Assembly (NCBI RefSeq): GCF_040939455.1
Contig: NC_134109.1
Location: 50,434,001 to 50,498,000, forward strand
Origin: Microcebus murinus
Taxonomy: Eukaryota; Chordata; Mammalia; Primates; Cheirogaleidae
Length of the DNA: 64,000 nucleotides
Direction: 5' to 3'
Positions 12,040-23,733 of this stretch are shown here, piece by piece (within the stretch, counting starts at the first letter, position 1; each line of letters starts with the position of its first letter). Position numbers and translations under genes: made by a program. The notes below the pieces were generated by a model, which saw only the letters and a program-made list of their open reading frames with translations, made no database searches and was not told the origin of the DNA.

Positions 12040-13766
12040 TTCCTTTAAGATCAAAATTCAGTTGTCATTAATTTAAAATAACTTGATATAACCATAAGAT
12101 TTTTTTGCAAGCCTCATAATAAACACAAAGCACCAACCTATAGCAGATACACTAAAAATCAAATGGAAAGTATTAAAACATACTACCAGACATACTACCA
12201 GGGAAAATTATATAACCACAAAGGAAGACAGTAAAAAGGAAGAAAAGTGGAAGTTACAAGAAACCAGGAAACAAGTAACAAAATGGTAAGTTTTTATGTA
12301 TCAATAATAACATTGGATGCAAATGGAACAAATTCTCCCATCAAAAGACATAGAGTGGCTGAATGGATGAAAAAAAGATACCAAACTATACATTGCCTAC
12401 AAGAAACTCAATTCACTTATAAAGACATATAAAGACTGAAAGTTAAGGGTTGGAAACTGATATTCCATGCAAATGGAAACTAAAAATAACAGGAATAGCA
12501 TGCTTATAGTTGATAAAATAGAAGGAAAGAAATAATAAAAATCATCACATAAATAATATTGAGACAAAAATAAAAAATATCAACAAAACAAAAAGTTGTT
12601 TTTGAAGATAAACAAAATCCATAAAACTTTTGCTAGACTAATAAGAGACAAAAACAAATAAATAAAATTAGAAGTGAAAAAGGACACATTACAACTGATA
12701 CCACAGAACTACATAAGGTCATTACAGAATTTTATGAGTGACTATATGCTAAAATTAGAAAACCTAGAAGATATGGATAAATTTCTGGAAACATACATTC
12801 TGCCAAGATTGAACCACGAAGAAACAGAAAACCTGAACAGAACAATAATGAGTAATGAGATTGAAGCAGTATTAAAGTCTCCCATCAAAGAAAAGCCCAG
12901 TACCTAATGATTTACTTGGTGAATTCTACCAAACATTTAAATAAGAACTAATACCAATTCTACCCAAACTCTTCAAAAAAACTGAACAAGACCAGTATTA
13001 TCCTGATATCAAAATTAGACAAAGACACAACAAAAAAAGAAAACTACAGGCCAATATACCTGATGAACATAGCGGCAAAGATTCTCAACAAAATACTAGC
13101 AAACTGAGTTCAGCAACACATTAAACAATTCATTCACCATGATCAAATGGGAATTATCCCAGGGATGTAAGTATGATTCAACATACTGAAATGAATAAAC
13201 ATGATACATCAAATTAACAGAAATAAGGGCAAAGACCATATGATCATTTCAATCAAAGCTCAAAAGAGCATTTAATAAAATCCAACATCCTTTCATGATA
13301 AAAACTCTTCAACAAACTGAAGGAAGATACCTCAACAATATTAAAGCTATATGTGGTAAACTCACAGATAACATCATATGGGGTAGAAAAAATTTGAATG
13401 CCTTTCCTCTGATATCTGGAATAAGACAAGGATGAACACTTTCATTACTTTCATTCAATATAGTACTAGAAGTCCTAAGCAGAGCAATTAGACAAAAGAA
13501 AAAAAGAAAGGGCATCTAAATTGAAAAGAAAGAAGTGAAATTGTCATTGTTTTCAGATGACATGATCTTATATTTAGAAAAAACTAAGATCGCCACCAAA
13601 AAATTATTACAACTGATAAAAGAATTCAGTAAAATTTCAAGATATAAAGTCAGCATACAAAAATCAGTAGTATTTCTATGTCAACAGCAAAAAATCTGAA
13701 AAAGAAATCAAGAAAGTAATCTTATTTACAATAACTAAAAAAAGCACTATAGGAATAAATTTAACA
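12040..13766 (+). pseudogene. Decayed LINE-1 ORF2 (endonuclease/RT remnant), 3' end missing
   Basis: The sequence runs co-linearly with L1 ORF2 from an endonuclease-start region ('acattggatgcaaatgg', 12310) through the linker ('catggataaatttctgg' area, 12775) to the reverse-transcriptase palm (13050-13560), including the region of the FADD catalytic motif near 13545-13565 ('ttttcagatgacatgatctt'). Residual frames at 12247-12432 and 12674-12907 translate to recognisable L1 ORF2 protein. There are large internal deletions (roughly 12490-12590) and many stops. The element stops at about 13766 just after 'ggaataaatttaac' without RT thumb, C-terminal domain, 3' UTR or A-tail. It probably belongs with the 5' UTR block at 10505. 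Confidence 0.85.
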
Positions 13767-13914
13767 CTAGTCTATAGTATGCCAAAAGAACCAAGTTCTC
13801 CCTTATTCACCAGCACATGCATTGAGAAAAGTGTTTTCTTCTTAAAATTCTGTTTGTGATTATCTAAACTTGGTTGAAATAAAAGACATAAATACCTGTT
13901 CATGGGATATTTTT
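13767..13914 (+). repeat. Copy A of a 148-bp direct repeat
   Basis: About 92-93% identical to 16435-16583, with a one-base indel and about 12 mismatches by hand count. It begins exactly where the upstream L1 loses its similarity. It shares 'ttcttcttaaaattctgttt' and 'gattatctaaacttggttga' word for word with copy B. No known family recognised. Confidence 0.9.
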
Positions 13915-15406
13915 AACAATAATTCCAGTTTAAGTTCTATTGCATGTAAGTCCATCCCTGAAGTGTATTTTATATTTTCACTTTCTTGAAACATGACGTA
14001 CTTCAACTGAGTTTATTCTTAATATCAGTTTGTTTGGTGTTAAAGTTTAGACTACATCTTTTTGAATATGATTTGAAGTGTCAGCAAATAATGTGAATCT
14101 ACACATACCAGAAAATTCCAAAGCATTTTTTAATGACTCATGTTTCTTAAACACAATTTTGTCCTAGAGTAGTCATGTAGATACTTTAAATTTCCTTTGA
14201 CCAAATAGAGAAGTGAAAATATCAGAATGACAACATTTTATTCTGCAGTTAATATTTTTGTTCCAAAATCAAAGGACCAAAATGTTTGTTGTTATACTTT
14301 TCTATACAAATGTTCAAACACTGTGTAGTTGACATACTGTGTACATGGTTTACAGATGTGATGCATTAAGAAGTCTGTGGCTTACCACTAACCTGTATTT
14401 TCCTGCTATTTCTTAGTTTTAGAGTAGAACAAGATATATAATTTTAAAAACTCTGCCACATTTTTATTTTATTTAGACTTAATTGGAATAAACAGGAAAT
14501 TAATACTTAATAAGGTAAAATTACCAACCCATGACATTAGTAACAATTGGAATATACGGTTTTTATTTATCTTTAATTCATTAATTTAGTGAGCAAAAAT
14601 CAAATTATGAGCAAGATGTCTAATTTTTATAATAAAAACATCCCAGCTTTAAAGGAAGTAAATAAAGAATTATACCAATATGTAAACTGTATAGAGCTAT
14701 GGTAATAAATCATTGTCTTTCAACATCAAGAAAATTAATGGAGGTTGTCTAAATAATCTGTAGTTCTATTCCTTAAAATTTGTATATATTCATTGCTGAT
14801 ATTTCTTCATGTGAACTTATGCTACACTAATGAATACCGTGCCATGGTATGATGACATTGATATGTTATTTTAATAGACTTCAGTTGTTTTAGAATTGCA
14901 TAGTCATTTTTAAAAGCAATTATGAAAAACAGCAGTCAAGATGACAGAAAGGGTCTTCTAGCCAGAAAATAAATTAGTAAATAATTCCTATTGTGTGCTA
15001 AATTGATATGCTATGGGAAAGCCAGGAGGCTTGAATTTCTCTTGCTTTTATGACAGATCCACCTCATTTCCTTTACTTTTGCCTGCTCCAGTTCCTCACT
15101 GTAGGCCCACTGAGAGACTCTACCTTCAGCCTGTAGCCTGCCGAGTTCCAAAACAGAAAGGGCAAACCTACCCAGGAAGGCCATATCTGAACTGCAAACA
15201 TCTTCCTTTCCCCATCTGGAGTACATCTTTCCCCAGTCTAGGATTCGGTGTACCCAGGAAACACAGTATACTGCTTTTCTGGTCCAAAAATCTTTCTTGT
15301 GTTGAATAGTATTAAAATATAACACAGAAAATTATAAACATCACTTCTAATCCTATTGCACACAAAAGCCCTGTTAACATTTTAATTTTATTTAATAGCC
15401 TCATAT

Positions 15407-15439
<33 letters not shown>

Positions 15440-16434
15440 CATATAATACAAATAAAAATATTGCCTTATGCTGGATTTCCCCTTAAGCAGACCCTGAGTG
15501 AGGACTGGAGAGCAAATTTTTTTATATGGGAAGTGAACTCAGAAGCATGCATGGCAGAAGAGCATGCAGATTCAGCCTCTGAATTAAGGAGACAATATTG
15601 TCTTTAGCCGAGGATGTGTTTTAATAATTATGTTGTCCATCCAAGGAACAATTTTATTACTTTGAGTTGTGGAATACAATCTATCCTAAGATACTAAGAA
15701 GGTTTTCTGTAAAATTATTTGACGAGCGTTCATTTAAAAAGTCATAAATTCTATTAAACTGTTATAACATTCAATATCACCACTATTAAGTGGACTTGGG
15801 TAGGTGTCCTTAAAGGTTGGTTAGATTCTATTTGTGGCTCTTCACTGCCTTTTGTATCTGGAGTAGGCCTCATAGCCAGGGAGTTGGCATTTTAAAGCAT
15901 TGATTTCAGTGAACAAATATGTGTTTAAAAACTTTCACAACCCCACAAGGTGATGTACCACTTCTCATGTATGTGAATTAATTTCAGTCAGCTGACACAT
16001 TCTCTGTATAATATAAACTTTAAATTCAAAGGTAAGGATACATTATATAACTTAGATCAAATAGGTGATACTCCTATCTTTCCATTTTTTTTTTCTTTCT
16101 AGTTTTCTAGGTTTGGTATTTGAAGCCTTTTCAGTATAAGTTGAAATTTTAAACTGACTTCTTTTTCTCCTGAATAAGAACTCTTTGAAGCCATTCTCTC
16201 TCTAAAACAGCCAAATGACAGAATAAATACTGTCCACAGCAGGGTGGAAGAACTTGACTTTATCAGAAATAGATAACTATTACCATTAAGTCTTATTCTC
16301 CCTGCTAGTGAGGTCAAAATAGCCTTGCAAAGTCCTTTCCTGGCCCCACTCTTGGTTCTGACTAAACAGGGAGCTTTCTTAAATTGGTCACTTCTCTTGT
16401 CACACAATCTTCCTTTAATAGGGATGGCTGAATA
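13915..16434. other. Mostly unique AT-rich sequence
   Basis: No gene is supported. 15010-15325 is less AT-rich and is open on both strands (98 and 104 codons), but neither frame shows a known domain or splice context. A (CA)n tract is listed separately. Confidence 0.5.
15409..15436. repeat. (CA)n microsatellite, about 14 units
   Basis: An uninterrupted CA dinucleotide run of about 28 bases. Confidence 0.95.
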
Positions 16435-16583
16435 CTTGTTTGTGGTATGCCAGAAGAACCAACTTCTCCCTCGTTCACCAGCACATGCATTCAGAAAAGT
16501 ATTTTCTTCTTAAAATTCTGTTTGTGATTATCTAAACTTGGTTGAAATAAAAAGACACAAATACCTGTTCATGGGAGATTTTT
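16435..16583 (+). repeat. Copy B of the 148-bp direct repeat
   Basis: This is the second member of the pair with 13767-13914, in the same orientation and about 2.67 kb away. Flanks on either side do not match those of copy A. B sits in otherwise unique sequence, so it is the likelier original. Confidence 0.9.
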
Positions 16584-16721
16584 TTCTCTATTAAATACAT
16601 TATTGTTTTTATAATATTCCCCTTGTAAAATAGCTCAGATAGTTGTGTTTTAAGAAGAAAGGTATCATAGATAGGAAATAGTCAATGTTGATTACTACAA
16701 TCTGGCCAGGGTAATATTTTG

Positions 16722-16741
16722 ATTTTGTTTTGTTTTGTTTG
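16722..16741. repeat. Short (TTTTG)n run
   Basis: About four units of the pentanucleotide, minor simple repeat. Confidence 0.8.
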
Positions 16742-16816
16742 GCTATCATAAACTTGTATCCCTCTATAGACATTAATTATAGTGGTTGAGACTGTAGTTA
16801 TTTAACCATCTAGACT

Positions 16817-17215
16817 ATGTCAGGGTTTTCCAGAGAAACACAACCAACAGGATATATATCCCCCTTCTCTGAAGAAAAAAGGAAAGAGATAGCGAAAGCA
16901 AAGGGAGAGAGATATTTAATATAAAGAATTGGTTCACACATTCATGAAGACTGAGAAGTCCCAAGATCTACAGTTGGCAAGCTGGAGACCCAGGATAGCT
17001 GATGGTGTAAGTTCCTGTCCAAAAGCCAGGAGGCTCAAGACTCAAAATGAGACGATGTTGCAGTTCTAGTCTGACAACCGGAAAAAGACTGATGACCCAG
17101 CTCAAGCAGGAGGAGTTCCCTCTTTCTCTTTGGAGGATCAGTCTTTTTGTTCTATTTAGGCCTTCAACTGACTGATGAGGGATGCCCACATTAGGAGCTG
17201 AGAATAGTAACATGA
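16817..17215 (-). mobile_element. Ancient interspersed repeat, family uncertain
   Basis: The order 'gtcagggttttccagagaaa', 'gaattggttcacacattcat', 'agttggcaagctggagaccc', 'gcaggaggagttccctcttt' and 'aggccttcaactgactgatg' matches a repeat common across placental mammals, read in its usual antisense form. I recognise the family by sequence but not its catalogue name. It ends near 17215 and is followed by unmatched sequence. Confidence 0.6.
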
Positions 17216-17454
17216 GATGTTGTATGAAGGGAGGGACAGGGAGAACCGAGAGGAGCCGTCTGTGAGCTAGTCAGCTAGTGCAGAAGCCATTCTGCAGCAC
17301 GGCTCATCTCTCAGGGCTTGAGAAATACCTGCAAAACCATCCACTTAAGGCAGATGCACTGCAGAAGTGATTTTCCTTTTAAATCTACTCATTTCTTACT
17401 TTAAAAAACTTTTATTATTTATAATATTATAATATAAATATGAAAGTTTATATT

Positions 17455-17690
17455 TTATAACATTGAAGTACAATATTCACATAAAACATACAAACCTAGT
17501 AAATGTAAAAAAAATTTTTCACTAACTAGACACACCCTGTAAGTACACCCAGATCAAAACATAGAATAGTACCGGCCACAAAAAGTACCCCTATGACTCC
17601 TCCCAGTCACTAACTGCCCCTGGACAAGGGTAGCTATTATCCTGACTTCTAAATGATAGGTTAGTTTTGCTGCATTTTGTACTTAATTTA
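17455..17690 (-). mobile_element. Old L1 3' end fragment (L1M-type)
   Basis: Read on the minus strand this is an old L1 3' UTR: the complement of 'cattgaagtacaatattcac' gives the '...gtatgttatacttcaata' end, and 'caccctgtaagtacacccag' and 'atcctgacttctaaatgata' complement the usual 'ctgggtgctggttac...gttagaagtcagg' body. Confidence 0.6.
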
Positions 17691-18627
17691 AATGGAAAAT
17701 ATAATTTATTAATAACAACTTTTAGAGTAGTATTACAAGATCAAATCTCACATTTAAAACATGCTCTGTATCACAGCTCTTTAATAAGTTCCTCAAGCCA
17801 TATTATTTCTCTTGCCCTTAAACAGGCCTCTATCTGTCTGGATTAAGGTCTCTTTACACTCCATCTTTACTTGACTACTTTCTTACCAATTACCTTAGAA
17901 CCTGCCTGCTAATGACTGAGCATCTTAGGTCTGGTTTATGTCTTTCCTTTTTCACTTGCCTGGTGTGAGCTTTGTGCTCCTCTACTTCCCAAATGCCCAG
18001 TTGAATCTCCACAATCAGCAAAACTTATCCCACTAACAGTTAAAAATGAAATTTCTCCTGATTTAATTTTAAATCTATGACATATTTCTTATGTTCCCAG
18101 CACTAAGTTGAGGCAACATTATTTCCTTACCCCTTTCAACTAAACTGAGTATAAATTAAACGTTAAGTAGAGCTTTGTTAATGTCAAATTAAGCATAAAT
18201 CACTCCTTCCACACCTGATTAGTGTATATAGGATATATTTAGTAGTTACTAATAGTGATAATTAAGATCACTATGAGTTGTTAATAGCACACAGATCTGA
18301 CAAAATAATAAATATAAGTATGTGTTGTGCCATGAAGAAGAAAAGATCACACTGTTGTAATAATAGATTCAATCTCTACTAATAGTTTGCCAAGGGAAAG
18401 AAATAGAATGAAAAGACAATAATAAGATAATTTGTAAGTGTGAGAAACAACAGGTATGTGGAATTCATGATCAGATAACAATTTAGTGTGACTATTTATC
18501 CAATCTATTCCTCCTCAGAAAGACTTGAGTGTCATGACAATCTTCTTGAAAACATAAGGTATGTCAGGCAGGATCAAAACGAACAAGTAGAAATAGTCTA
18601 CAATTCTCCATCAAGAGGTGATATACT
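17691..18627. other. AT-rich non-coding sequence
   Basis: Nothing recognisable. No open frame of interest. Confidence 0.6.
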
Positions 18628-19198
18628 GATTATTTACGATTGCCAAGATATGGAATCAACCTAAGTGTACATCAGTGGATATGAATAGATAAAGAAAAGG
18701 TGGTACATAAACACAATGGAATATTATTCAGCCATAAAAGATGAAACCCTGTAATTGGCAGCAACACGGATGGAATTGGTGGTCATTATGTTAAGTAAAA
18801 TAAGCCAGGCACAGAAAGACAAATATTGTGTGTTCTCTCACTCATATGTGGGAGCTAAAAAGTTGATGTCATGGATGTAGAGGTTGGTGGTTATCAGAGG
18901 CTGGGAAGGGGGCAGGGGACAAAGAGAAGCTGTTTAATGGTTACAAAAATACAGTTAGATAGAAGTGTTAAGTTTCAGTTTTTGATAGTACAGAAGGGTG
19001 ACCACAATTAACAATAATTTATTGTATACTTCAAAATAGCTAGAAGAGAAGTATTAGAATGTTCCCAACACAAAAAAAGATAAATGTTTGAAGTGATGGA
19101 TATCCAAATTATCCTGATTTGATGACACATTGTATACATGTATCAAAATATCACAGATACCGCAAAATATATACAGCTATTATGTATAAACAAACAAA
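18628..19198 (+). mobile_element. L1 3' end (L1MA/L1PB-type), ORF2 tail plus 3' UTR
   Basis: The segment opens in the ORF2 C-terminus ('ttgccaagatatggaatcaa', 'gaatattattcagccataaa'), passes the stop and continues through a characteristic 3' UTR ('ctcactcatatgtgggagct', 'gaggctgggaagggggcagg', 'attgtatacttcaaaatagc', 'tgatgacacattgtatacat'). It is 5'-truncated and non-functional. Confidence 0.9.
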
Positions 19199-19749
19199 AG
19201 AGGCAAGGTGCTGAAGTGGAAACATATTAACATGGTCTGCAGACCTTCAAAAATGTCAAACAAAGAAAGTAATATTTATCTAGCTATGGGAGTTCCAAAA
19301 ACTATAGAAAAGACTCATAAAAGACATATATTTGCTCTCTGGGAGCACATAAACTATAAGAAAAGCTGACTTTCACTTTTCTTTCTATCAAAGCTGCTAG
19401 GTCTTGTTAATGTCTCTGACCTGAAGTCCCAGAGACCACATGGATAACAATGAGTATATGTGTGCGCCTGAACAATCATTCATTATTAAATATATTGAAA
19501 ATCCAGTCTTTGTGCCTCACTAATGATGGCTATCAAGATTTATGTCTAAGCACCCCTATTGTAAAATGGGATAGTATCCTTTCCAGCAGGTTGTAAGGTA
19601 CTGGGATAGAACAAAAAAAGAGGAGTGTCTTGAATTTTTAGTTGTCTATGAATATGCATGCATCTTATCTCCCAAATTAGATTTCCCCACATCTATTCCT
19701 CATTATGTCCTTCTGCACATTTGGAATAGAGGAGAATTGGGCATATTTT
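19199..19749. other. AT-rich non-coding sequence
   Basis: No repeat or gene recognised. Confidence 0.55.
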
Positions 19750-20228
19750 ATTTATTGTATTTTATTTTTGTCTTATTGTTCTGGCTAAAATCTCTACAAC
19801 AATGTTGAGAAGTGTGAAAGAAAATATGCTTGTCTTGTTTCTGATCTTAGTAGGAATTTGTTCATTCTTTCCTCATTAGGTATGAGGTTAGCTGTAGGAT
19901 TTCAAAAATCCCTTTATCAGGTTCAGAAATTTCCCTTTGATTCCTAGTTTGTTTAAAGTTTTTGTTATGAAAGCATGTTGGATTTTGTTAGACATTTTTT
20001 TTCTGTGTCTCTTGGGATAATCAAGTGTTTTCTGTCTTTTATTAATATCATGTGTTGTATTAAATTAAAGCAATCTTATATTTTGGGGACAAATCCCATT
20101 CAGTTAGGTATATAATCTCTGTTCTAGGTTCCTGGATTTGGTTGCTAAGTTTTTATTCTTGTGATTTCTGTCTGATTTTGGTATCAAGGTAATACTGGCT
20201 AATGAGTTGGTGTTTCTACATACTCTAC
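19750..20228 (-). pseudogene. Old L1 ORF2 fragment (RT domain), antisense, part 1
   Basis: Read on the minus strand the segment covers the L1 reverse-transcriptase palm: complements of 'gcttgtcttgtttctgatct', 'ggtatgaggttagctgtagg', 'ttgttatgaaagcatgttgg' and 'tctgattttggtatcaaggt' fall in the expected order. It is heavily mutated. It continues in the same orientation at 20769, split by an inserted retrocopy. Confidence 0.75.
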
Positions 20229-20768
20229 TTTTTTTTTCTCATGTGCTGAAGTACAAATTTAATAAAACCTTTGATCACATCTTAATCCATAAGTTATCTA
20301 CAAAAACAAAAAACCCCACAACTTCTTAAAGCCATAAAGAGCCATCAAAGTGTTAAAAGAACACCAGCTATAAAAATGTACACATTCAGTGATTTAGACA
20401 ATGTAATATTTCCAACTGTTGAAAAGAAGAATTTAAATAAAATTATAAACAACCCCTTCTTTTAAAAAAACAAACATGTAGAGTTGATATTGATGTTTAT
20501 AAATCACTCTCCAATCACCCATCAACCACCCCACCATCTTCAACCTTCAGGCAATGAAAATCAAGATGGGACCAATCTTCTTAGTGTAGGCTGACAAGTT
20601 TTTAGGCCATAGCATATATGTACAGACCTGCTTAACCCATACAGATAAATTGAGAAAAAATCTTCAAAGGAAATGAGGATGACAAAGAAAGTGGCAAGAC
20701 CACAGAACCAGAGCTTCCTAAGAAATCTTAAGTATAATAATAATAAATTACTGCCTTTAAATTCCTTA
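20229..20768 (-). pseudogene. Processed retrocopy (3' UTR-like) of an unidentified mRNA
   Basis: A ~540-bp block interrupts an antisense L1 ORF2. At its left end is a T-run (20229-20237), i.e. an A-tail on the minus strand, and 20 bases inside lies TTTAAT (20258-20263), the complement of the ATTAAA poly(A) signal. Body composition is 3' UTR-like and lacks a long open frame. The L1 resumes at about 20769 in the next part of ORF2. This is the expected layout of a 5'-truncated L1-mediated mRNA insertion. I could not name the parent gene, and target duplications were not resolved. Confidence 0.6.
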
Positions 20769-21010
20769 CCATCTTTATTTTTTTGGAATAATTTGTGCAG
20801 GATTTGTATTAAGTCTTCTTTGAATAATTGGTAAAATTCACTATCTAGGTTTAGATTTTATGAGAAGTTTATAGATTACTAATTCAATTTAATTAATAAT
20901 CATATTTGTTCACTTGTTATAGGTCTGTTCAGATTTTTTCTTTATGTTCTTTTTGGTAGTTTATGTCTTTTTAGGAATTTGTTCCTTTCCCTCCACTTTT
21001 TAGACTACTG
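20769..21010 (-). pseudogene. Old L1 ORF2 fragment, antisense, part 2
   Basis: Complements of 'ggaataatttgtgcaggatt', 'ttggtaaaattcactatcta', 'ttataggtctgttcagattt' and 'tttaggaatttgttcc' correspond to L1 ORF2 just upstream of the part seen at 19750-20228. A less certain older-L1 similarity may continue to about 21190. Confidence 0.7.
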
Positions 21011-23365
21011 TTATGCATATATTGGTAAACATATGGTGTTCCACAAGTCTCTAAGAGTCAGTTCATTTTACTTTGCTCTTTTTTTCTTTCTGATGACCAG
21101 ACTTGATAATCTCAATTGATCCATTTTCAAGATTCTAACTTCCCTTACTCTACATTTTTCCCTGAAGGCTGGAAGCATTGGAGTGGTCTTGGTAGTTCTG
21201 GGGTCTGCCTAAAGGGACATTATTAGAGTATACATTTAGTTTGGGTTTAATAGGGTATGTTTATGTGGTTTATAGTCACATCAATGTATATGGATGAGGC
21301 ACTGCTAGTATGACAGGGTTTCAAATCAATTCTGAGAATATTCTTGACTACCCCCTGTGCAGACTCATTTAACACTCATCAGCATTATGATACAAAGATA
21401 TATGGCCAAAGAGGTAAATGCGTATTTAAATAATTGAAGAACACTGAAATACACCATCTTTACTGCAATTTAAAAAGACATCTTGCAACATTTCACTTGA
21501 AACAACTGAACTATATAGACTTATCATTTGGCTGTAATTTCATATTTATTTATTAAATAACTGAGAGAAAAATTGGCAAAAACTAATGGACTATAAAACA
21601 AATGCAATAAAAATGAATAATATCAATAGGAAGTATTTTATAATTAAGAACTAAATTGTTGACAAAACAAATTTTACATCATATCAATGGCTTTAATTAA
21701 TTAAGCAAACAGTTTAATTGAAGTTATTAATGGGCTCTTAGATTGTTTTATAATCCAATTAATGAAGAATAATGACTTGTTTGAGCTCATTAGAAAAAGA
21801 CTTGAATTTCTGGCTGACCTGACATGAAGTAATGACACCAATAAAGGAAGCATATAACTTGAGAGATGGTATTAACAGTGGTTACTGGTACATGTTTAAT
21901 AAGTGACTCTCCAGGGGGGAATAAAAGACCCGATTTGTAGTTTTTCCCAATGCTGTAAATACTCCCACCATAACCAGTTCAGCCTACTACTGTGATGTCA
22001 TTGAACTAAAAAGTCAGGAAGAGATACACAAAATCAGCTCTATGAGTACAAGTGGTATGAGTGATTTCCAACCCATCCAACACTGTATTACAAGGAGAAT
22101 ATCAACTATAAACTGGTTCATGAGGACTGCCCATTAATATTTGAGAGTTATCATTGCCCACAGAAACTTGAAACTCTTTGAAACATTACAGTTCATATAT
22201 GAAAGAGAAAAGGTTTTCTCAATCTGACAATAATTCAAAGGATACATATGACATTAATAATGTTGAATTATGAGGCTGAAAGAAACTTTCATATGTTATC
22301 AACAAAAATTTCAATCAATCTTACAAAAGGAAATATTAAATTGGGTTTTCCTTCTTTTCCTAATAATGTTAGAAAGTAATGGTCAAATGGAGAGGAAATC
22401 AAAGATATGGAGCCAGAAAATATAATGAAGAAAGATTATAAAGATGGATGATGCAATCAATAAAGATTTATTTTTTAAAGTGTTTATGAAGTGCTATCTA
22501 TTAGTTATTTATAATATACAATTTATTTTCTTTTCTAATTCCAAATAACTATTTGCTTTGTACCTAATTTTGTATAAATTGTTTACTTTTTCTTAAAGAG
22601 AACCAGCACAATTGATTCACTATATATCTTAGTCTCAGATTAACTTTCAAATGCCAATTGATAGTCTGCTATATTTTTGTCCTCCAATGGTGAATTCTGA
22701 AGAATAATTCACAAATGAACTGAGTTTTTCAAGATCCACCACTTACAAATTTTGTTTTGGGGTGAGTCACTTGATGTTTCTGAATATTATTTCTGTACTT
22801 TGAAAATCAAGTTAACAGTTATTTTTGTATGGCTTCCAAGATAATTATTTTTGGGGAATCAAGTCAAGTAATGTATGAAAAAATATTTTTATAATTTAAA
22901 GAAATATACATTATCCCTGACCCTAGTTCTACTCTTATTTTATATACACAAGATAACATTGTGGTGTTATAGTGAAATCTAACACAGGGATCCTCAAAAT
23001 TTACTAAATTTCCAGAAAAAACTGGACAATTATGTTAAAATGACCTATTCAAATAAATTTGTTAAGACACAGTTTTATAAATTAAAATGTTTGTAAAAAT
23101 AGTTAATCTACCTCAATCCAAAAGATATAAAGTGGCTTTTAAGTAAAGTGATAAAATAAGTAAGACTTTAGGTTATGTCTTCCTTCTGAATGCCTTTAAA
23201 CTTCCTTTAAAACTTCCTTTAAACTTCCTTCCAAAATAATATGGCACCTTATAGAGTATTCAACCAAACCTACTTTACTCTTTTTTACCTTCTCTGATCT
23301 ATTCCTTTGTATTTCCTGCCATGGGGAAAAATCAAACTGTGAATGTTTGCAAAAATTGGACTGGT
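21011..23365. other. AT-rich, mostly unclassified sequence
   Basis: No gene. 21030-21190 may be a further L1-related remnant. 21920-22100 and 22735-22820 have a repeat-like look (the latter MIR-like) but cannot be assigned. A small tandem of 'aaacttcctt' lies at 23208-23232. Confidence 0.5.
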
Positions 23366-23733
23366 ATCTTAGTCAGTTTGGGCTGCTATACTAAGTACCA
23401 TAGACAGAGTGGCTTATAAACAACAGAAGTTAATTTTTCATAGTTTTGCACACTGAAGTCCTAGATCAAAGTGGTCTAAGTTGAGTTCTGGTGAGAGCTG
23501 TCTTCCAGTTGCAACCTGCTGAATTTTTGTTATATCCTCATGTGCTAGAAAGAGGGCTAGAGACCTCTCTGGGGTCTCTTTTTATAATGGTGCTAATCCC
23601 ATTCATGAGGGCTCCAGCTTTATGGGTAATTATTAACATCTCCAAAAGGTCCCACCTCCTAATACCATCACCTTGGGAGTTAGGATTTCAACATATGAAT
23701 TTTGAGAGCACACAAACATTCAGTTCATAACAT
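23366..23733 (-). mobile_element. MLT1/MST-type MaLR solo LTR, antisense
   Basis: The antisense of a MaLR LTR is complete end to end: 'tcttagtcagtttgggctgc' at the 3' LTR end, then 'aacaacagaagttaattttt', 'tgctaatcccattcatgagg', 'cccacctcctaataccatca' and 'tttcaacatatgaattttga', closing with 'cagttcataacatta'. A 79-codon frame inside it is not a gene. Confidence 0.9.

Noticed and set aside
15011..15325. Overlapping ~100-codon open frames on both strands
   Set aside because: No domain, no splice context, and both strands open over the same span suggests a chance stop-poor region rather than a gene.
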